Origin: Aliivibrio fischeri ATCC 7744 = JCM 18803 = DSM 507
GTDB lineage: Bacteria; Pseudomonadota; Gammaproteobacteria; Enterobacterales; Vibrionaceae
Direction of reading: 5' to 3'
Length of the DNA: 64,000 bases
Assembly: GCF_023983475.1 (NCBI RefSeq)
Contig: NZ_CP092713.1
Location: 992,001-1,056,000, forward strand
This document shows positions 60,458 through 64,000 of this stretch, piece after piece. A model generated the notes under the pieces. The model did not search any database and was not told the origin of the DNA. It saw only the letters and a list, made by a program, of their open reading frames with translations. A program made the position numbers and the translations under genes. Positions within the stretch are counted from its first letter, which is position 1; each line of letters begins with the position of its first letter.

Positions 60458-60564
60458 GTGTAACAAAGCAATCAACACGATGCTAATTACACTCGGCGTT
60501 TGTGGTTTGGAGTGTAATTGGTTTTGAAAGTCGGTCGTTCGCACGTGTTATTGCGGCGTTAAAT
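60458..60564 (+). repeat. attC 75 (class 5)
   Basis: R'' GTGTAAC at 60458-60464, core GTTAAAT at 60558-60564. Confidence 0.93.
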
Positions 60565-60586
60565 GTAATCGTCAAGGAGGGCGTAA

Positions 60587-61183
60587 ATGAAAGTATATGG
60601 TGACCTACAATCAGGAAACTGTTTGAAAGTTAAGATGTTACTATCGTTTTTAAATATTAAGCATGAGTGGATTCATGTGAATATTTTAGATGGTGAAACA
60701 AAAACAACTGAATTTCTATCTAAATACCCGAATGGAAAAATTCCTGCGGTTGAATTAGATGATGGACGTTATCTGTGTGAATCAAATGCAATTTTAGGGT
60801 ACTTTTCTGAAAATACAGCATTTCTACCAAAAGATACGTACTTAAAAGCAAAGGTGTATGAATGGTTGTTCTTTGAACAATACAGTCATGAGCCATTCAT
60901 TGCTGTCGCTCGTTTTATTCAAAAATATTTAGGTATGCCAAAAGAAAGGGAAGCTGAATATGTTTCACTTCAAGAGGGTGGCCATAAAGCTCTACAATTA
61001 ATGGAAAGCCAATTGAGTAAAACTAAGTATCTAGTTGGTGATGAAATGACAATTGCTGATATTTCTCTTTATGCTTATAGTCATGTTGCAGATGAAGGTG
61101 GTTTCGATTTAACTCAATATCCAGCAATTCAAAATTGGTGTCATCGAATTCAATCAACCCCAGGATACGTAGGTATGGCGTAA
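60587..61183 (+). CDS. glutathione S-transferase family protein (copy 2)
   Basis: The same 198-residue protein as at 36811, with the same leader; only the attC differs at a few bases (for example GCTAC here against TCTAC there). The copies are 23.8 kb apart, so whole-cassette duplication is recent. Confidence 0.92.
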   Translation: MKVYGDLQSGNCLKVKMLLSFLNIKHEWIHVNILDGETKTTEFLSKYPNGKIPAVELDDGRYLCESNAILGYFSENTAFLPKDTYLKAKVYEWLFFEQYSHEPFIAVARFIQKYLGMPKEREAEYVSLQEGGHKALQLMESQLSKTKYLVGDEMTIADISLYAYSHVADEGGFDLTQYPAIQNWCHRIQSTPGYVGMA

Positions 61184-61188
61184 ATTAC

Positions 61189-61313
61189 ATTTAACAAATG
61201 CATCAACACGATTTGCTACACTCGGCGTTGTCGGTTTGTCTTTAGTTTCAGTGATTAAGGCAGTAAAATTTAGTTAAGTCTGTGGTAGCAAACGTGTTAT
61301 GCAGGCGTTGTGC
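61189..61313 (+). repeat. attC 76 (class 2)
   Basis: R'' ATTTAAC at 61189-61195, core GTTGTGC at 61307-61313. Confidence 0.95.
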
Positions 61314-61765
61314 GTACTGAGTCCGAAATTTTTTGCACGGTTCATCAAAAGGATCGTGGCTTTCGTAGTTTCGGCTTAGTAAGCGTTCCTTTCTTCTTTG
61401 TTTCCTTTTGGTTTTCGTTATTATCAGGTTCGGCAAATTAGCCCTTATTTTCCTAAGTTCAGGCGTTCAGAAGCTAATTTACGCTTCAATTGTTCTTTGG
61501 TTATGCCTCATTTTAGTCTGCATCAGTGCTTTCCTCGCAGCATTTCCAATCCCAGTTGTGGCAAGGATATTTAGTTTATCAGTTCCAAACTTACTGAAAC
61601 CAAGTCGTTCAAATGGCGTAAAAAACGTATCTGCTTTCCATTCACTTTATCTTGCAATTTAAGAACATTTTGTTCGCTTAATTGGCATCGGTAAATTAGA
61701 ATCAGGGCTTAGAAAATCTTGGCAGGGCAGTTCTTTACCAAGTTGGCCAAGCCGAAAGTAAGCAC
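61308..61765 (+). repeat. type-A ORF-less cassette body, copy A10
   Basis: Standard start and end. It lacks one base in GGCGTTCAGAAGC relative to GGCGTTTCAGAGGC, which would break any shared frame. Confidence 0.85.
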
Positions 61766-61891
61766 GCACAACAATCGCATCAACACGATTTATTACACTC
61801 GGCGTTCTGGGTTTGTCTTAGGTTTTGTGATTAAGGCTGTAAAATTCAGGTTGGTTTGCATAGTAATAAACGTGTTATGCCAGCGTTATAC
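61766..61891 (+). repeat. attC 77 (class 4)
   Basis: R'' GCACAAC at 61766-61772, core GTTATAC at 61885-61891. Confidence 0.94.
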
Positions 61892-61918
61892 GTTTCGGAA
61901 AATTTGGATGAGGAATCT

Positions 61919-62419
61919 ATGAAATTTAGTGAGCTAATGAAACTTAAGGCTGATGAAGCGGGTAATATTGATATTGGCGAGCTTGTACTTCATTTGCCGA
62001 ATACTCCGCTAGATGTAATTGAGCAGCTGTATTCTGATCATGGCGGAAATAGTGAATTTCAAGAACAATATGAACAAATTGATATTTCTAAATTAAAATG
62101 GGAATTAATTGAATTAAGTTTCGATGATATTGCTTGTGCATCAATATTTCCTGAATTTGAACGTTGGTCAATAATTTGTGCAATGAAGTCGGAACGAGTA
62201 TCTATTGATAATGACTGGGATTTAATTGGTCACAACCGAGCAATTGTGCAACATTGGAAAGAATATTCAACATGGTTAAGATCCCCAATTATGTTGTTAA
62301 GTAAATCTAATTATCATTTGGTCGAAGGTCATTCTAGGTATGGTTGTTTAACAGGACTAGTTAAGTCGGGGATGATTTCTTCAAAGAAAGTCCATAAAGT
62401 GTGGGTTGCAAACGTATAA
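61919..62419 (+). CDS. ParB/sulfiredoxin-like domain protein, 166 aa
   Basis: ATG 61919 after GAGGAATC. The C-terminal part reads WLRSPIMLLSKSNYHLVEGHSRYGCLTGLVKSG, resembling the ParB N-terminal box (P-I-x-V, then Y-x-L-x-x-G-H-x-R). The N-terminal part is acidic (IDIGELVLHLPNTPLDVIEQLYSDHGG). ParB-box proteins include CTPases, nucleases and sulfiredoxins; which applies here is unclear. The stop is in the attC R''. Confidence 0.65.
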   Translation: MKFSELMKLKADEAGNIDIGELVLHLPNTPLDVIEQLYSDHGGNSEFQEQYEQIDISKLKWELIELSFDDIACASIFPEFERWSIICAMKSERVSIDNDWDLIGHNRAIVQHWKEYSTWLRSPIMLLSKSNYHLVEGHSRYGCLTGLVKSGMISSKKVHKVWVANV

Positions 62420-62540
62420 CAAAGCAATCAACACGATTTATTACATTCGGCGTTGTAGGTTTGTCTTTGGCTTCGGTGTTTAAGGCAGTAAAATTCAGTT
62501 AAGCCGTCGTAGTAATAAACGTGTTATTGCGGCGTTGTGC
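62414..62540 (+). repeat. attC 78 (class 6)
   Basis: R'' GTATAAC at 62414-62420, core GTTGTGC at 62534-62540. ATTAC/GTAAT arms with GCAATC/ATTGCGG; close to attC 2. Confidence 0.93.
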
Positions 62541-62992
62541 GTACTGAGTCTGAAATTTTTTGCACGGTTCATCAATAGAATCGCGGCTTTCGTAGTTTCG
62601 GCTTAGTAAGCGTGAATTTCTTCTTTGTTGCCTTTTGGTTTTCGTATCATCAGGTTCGGCAAATTAGCCCTTATTTCCCTAAGTCCAGGCGTTTCAGAGG
62701 CTATTTTACGCTTCAATGGTTCTTTGGTGTTGCCTCATTTTAACCTGCATCCGTGTTTTCCTCGCAGCATTTTCAATCCCAATTGTTGCGAGGATATTTG
62801 GTTTATCAGTTCCAAACTTGTTGAAGCCAAGTCGTTCAAATGGCGTAAAAAGTGTATCTGTTTTCCATTCACTTCATCTCGCATTTTAAGAACATTTTGT
62901 TCGCTTAATTGGCATCGGTAAATTAAAATCAGGGCTTAGACAATTTTTGCGGGGCAGTTCTTTACCAAGCTAGCCAAGCCGAAAGTAAGCAC
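62535..62992 (+). repeat. type-A ORF-less cassette body, copy A11
   Basis: Start variant CTGAGTCTGAAATT. End as A2 (GCGGGGCAGTTCTTTACC). No conserved frame. Confidence 0.85.
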
Positions 62993-63117
62993 GCACAACA
63001 ATCGCATCAACACGATTTATTACACTCAGCGTTCTGGGTTTGTCTTGGGTTTTGTGATTAGGGCGGTTAATTCAGGTTGGTTGGCATAGTAATAAACGTG
63101 TTATGCAAGCGTTATAA
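62993..63117 (+). repeat. attC 79 (class 4)
   Basis: R'' GCACAAC at 62993-62999, core GTTATAA at 63111-63117. Confidence 0.94.
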
Positions 63118-63208
63118 GCTTAAATTGAAATGATAATTACAGCGGTTTCTTGGTTATTTTAAACTAGGCCAAGATATGGAAGTAAAAGGTTGAATTAATG
63201 GAGATATC

Positions 63209-63880
63209 GTGGAAATTATAATCGTAATAGCTTTGATTTTTGTTCTAGTTTTGTCTTTTGTTACTAAGCTTAAATTAAGCCAATCATCGCCTAAAAGTGA
63301 ACATTCTTATCGTCAACTCGGGGCATTATTTACTCCCGCAGAACGTTCATTTTTTGGTGTGCTACAACAAACCGTTGCTACTGATAATGTGCTAGTTTTT
63401 GGTAAAGTTCGTGTTGCTGATGTTATTGCGCCTGAAAAAGGAATGACAAAATCAGCATGGCAGATCGCGTTTAATAAAATATCAGCTAAGCACTTCGATT
63501 TTGTTTTGTGTAATCAAGATGATTTGTCAGTTATCTGTGCAATCGAGCTAGACGACAGTTCTCATAATAATGTTAAACGAAAGTCTAGAGACCAATTTTT
63601 AGAGAGCGCTTGTGAATCGGCTCATTTCCCACTTATTCGTATACCAGCTAAACAAGCTTACAGTATCGAAAGTATCAGACTCAGTTTACAAAGTGTCTTA
63701 TCAAATGCTGAACCTGAAATGCCTAGCTTTGACCTTGATTCCACCGATAAACAGTGCCCTAAATGTTCGTCGAATATGGTTCTTAAAGTGGCTAAAAAGG
63801 GTAAATCAGTTGGCAATGAATTTTGGGGTTGTAGTTCATTTCCAGCATGTAGGCACATCGAACAGAAAATATCTGAATAA
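63209..63880 (+). CDS. DUF2726 protein with zinc ribbon (copy 2)
   Basis: 223 residues, GTG start as in the copy at 44895. Roughly 20 substitutions separate the two, mostly at the anchor and linker (for example EPEMPSFDLDSTDKQC against ETEMPSFGLESADKHC), while FDFVLCNQDDLSVICAIELDDSSH and the zinc ribbon are kept. The leader (63118-63208) is also conserved, so the cassettes are paralogous units. Confidence 0.85.
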   Translation: MEIIIVIALIFVLVLSFVTKLKLSQSSPKSEHSYRQLGALFTPAERSFFGVLQQTVATDNVLVFGKVRVADVIAPEKGMTKSAWQIAFNKISAKHFDFVLCNQDDLSVICAIELDDSSHNNVKRKSRDQFLESACESAHFPLIRIPAKQAYSIESIRLSLQSVLSNAEPEMPSFDLDSTDKQCPKCSSNMVLKVAKKGKSVGNEFWGCSSFPACRHIEQKISE

Positions 63881-63889
63881 TCAGTACGC

Positions 63890-64000
63890 TTATAACAAAT
63901 GCATCAACACGATTTGCTACATTCGGCATTCTAGGTTTCTTTTGGTTTGCCGTATTAAGTGGTAAATTTGGGCTTAATCTGCATGGTAGCAAACGTGTTA
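63890..64000 (+). repeat. attC 80 (class 1), cut by the window end
   Basis: R'' TTATAAC at 63890-63896; runs to GTAGCAAACGTGTTA at the window edge, so the core site is missing. Confidence 0.93.

Noticed and set aside
183-64000. Regular repeats spaced through the window might suggest a CRISPR array
   Set aside because: The repeats are about 107-127 nt, imperfect palindromes with GTTRRRY ends and 0.2-1.8 kb apart; these are attC sites.
1-64000. tRNA or rRNA genes, integrase gene intI, attI site or replication origin
   Set aside because: None seen; the window is entirely internal to the cassette array.

Overview
This window is the interior of a large sedentary chromosomal integron (superintegron) from a Vibrionaceae bacterium, most probably Aliivibrio fischeri or a close relative. 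The evidence is about 80 head-to-tail attC sites in one orientation, AT-rich DNA, almost only single-gene cassettes, and two ccdAB cassettes whose CcdB sequence I recall as the chromosomal CcdB(Vfi) of A. fischeri; the species call rests on that memory. No intI, attI or housekeeping gene is present. There are 78 complete cassettes, a partial one at the left edge (end of a VOC-family gene) and one at the right edge whose attC is cut by the window end.

Layout. Every cassette starts at the TT of a GTTRRRY core site and ends in its own attC. The attC sites fall into classes used below. Class 1 has GCTAC/GTAGC arms and a TTCTAGGTTTC centre. Class 2 has GCTAC/GTAGC arms and a GTTGTCAGTTTG centre. 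Class 3 has ACTAC/GTAGT arms and a CTCAGGTTGTCGGGTG centre. Class 4 has ATTAC/GTAAT arms and ends type-A ORF-less cassettes. Class 5 is about 107 nt and ends most type-B ORF-less cassettes. Class 6 has AAAGCAATC paired with ATTGCGGCG. Each cassette's R'' end mirrors its own first bases, so boundaries can be proved even where insertion sequences have split a cassette.

Content. (1) Toxin-antitoxin modules: parDE (871-1409), a RelE/XRE pair (18394-19045), ccdAB twice (44060-44623, 52852-53415), a DUF1778/GNAT pair (46753-47549) and higBA (49668-50239). (2) Likely antiphage genes: a SIR2 protein now split by an IS (11714-14337), three HEPN-motif proteins including an ApeA-like one (8284, 16861, 39166), a TIR-like protein (31310), a Ser/Thr kinase with zinc ribbons (54387), a DUF3800 protein (56299), an NYN/LOTUS protein (39776), a possible lone TOPRIM protein (4548) and many small membrane proteins with coiled coils. 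(3) Enzymes: GNAT acetyltransferases, GST (two identical copies), GFA, ClbS/DfsB, PaiB-like, APH-like, LysE, dCMP-deaminase-like. (4) A PAAR-tipped T6SS effector with a putative immunity gene (24527-26081). (5) Three insertion sequences: one ISAs1-family (1936-3224) and two IS3-family (12824-14133, 22606-23859). (6) Two related families of ORF-less cassettes, type A (11 copies, one chimeric) and type B (12 copies), together about 10 kb.

The most striking observation is that the TIR-like protein and the Ser/Thr kinase, unrelated and 22 kb apart, both end in PPMNFDDDIPF, nearly identical to the C-terminal protein-docking tail of bacterial single-stranded DNA-binding protein (PPMDFDDDIPF in E. 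coli SSB). This suggests two defence-like proteins that dock on SSB partners at replication forks. Second are the ORF-less families, which are dispersed, partly identical, carry conserved and partly covarying hairpins, and in one case have a gene inserted in the body.
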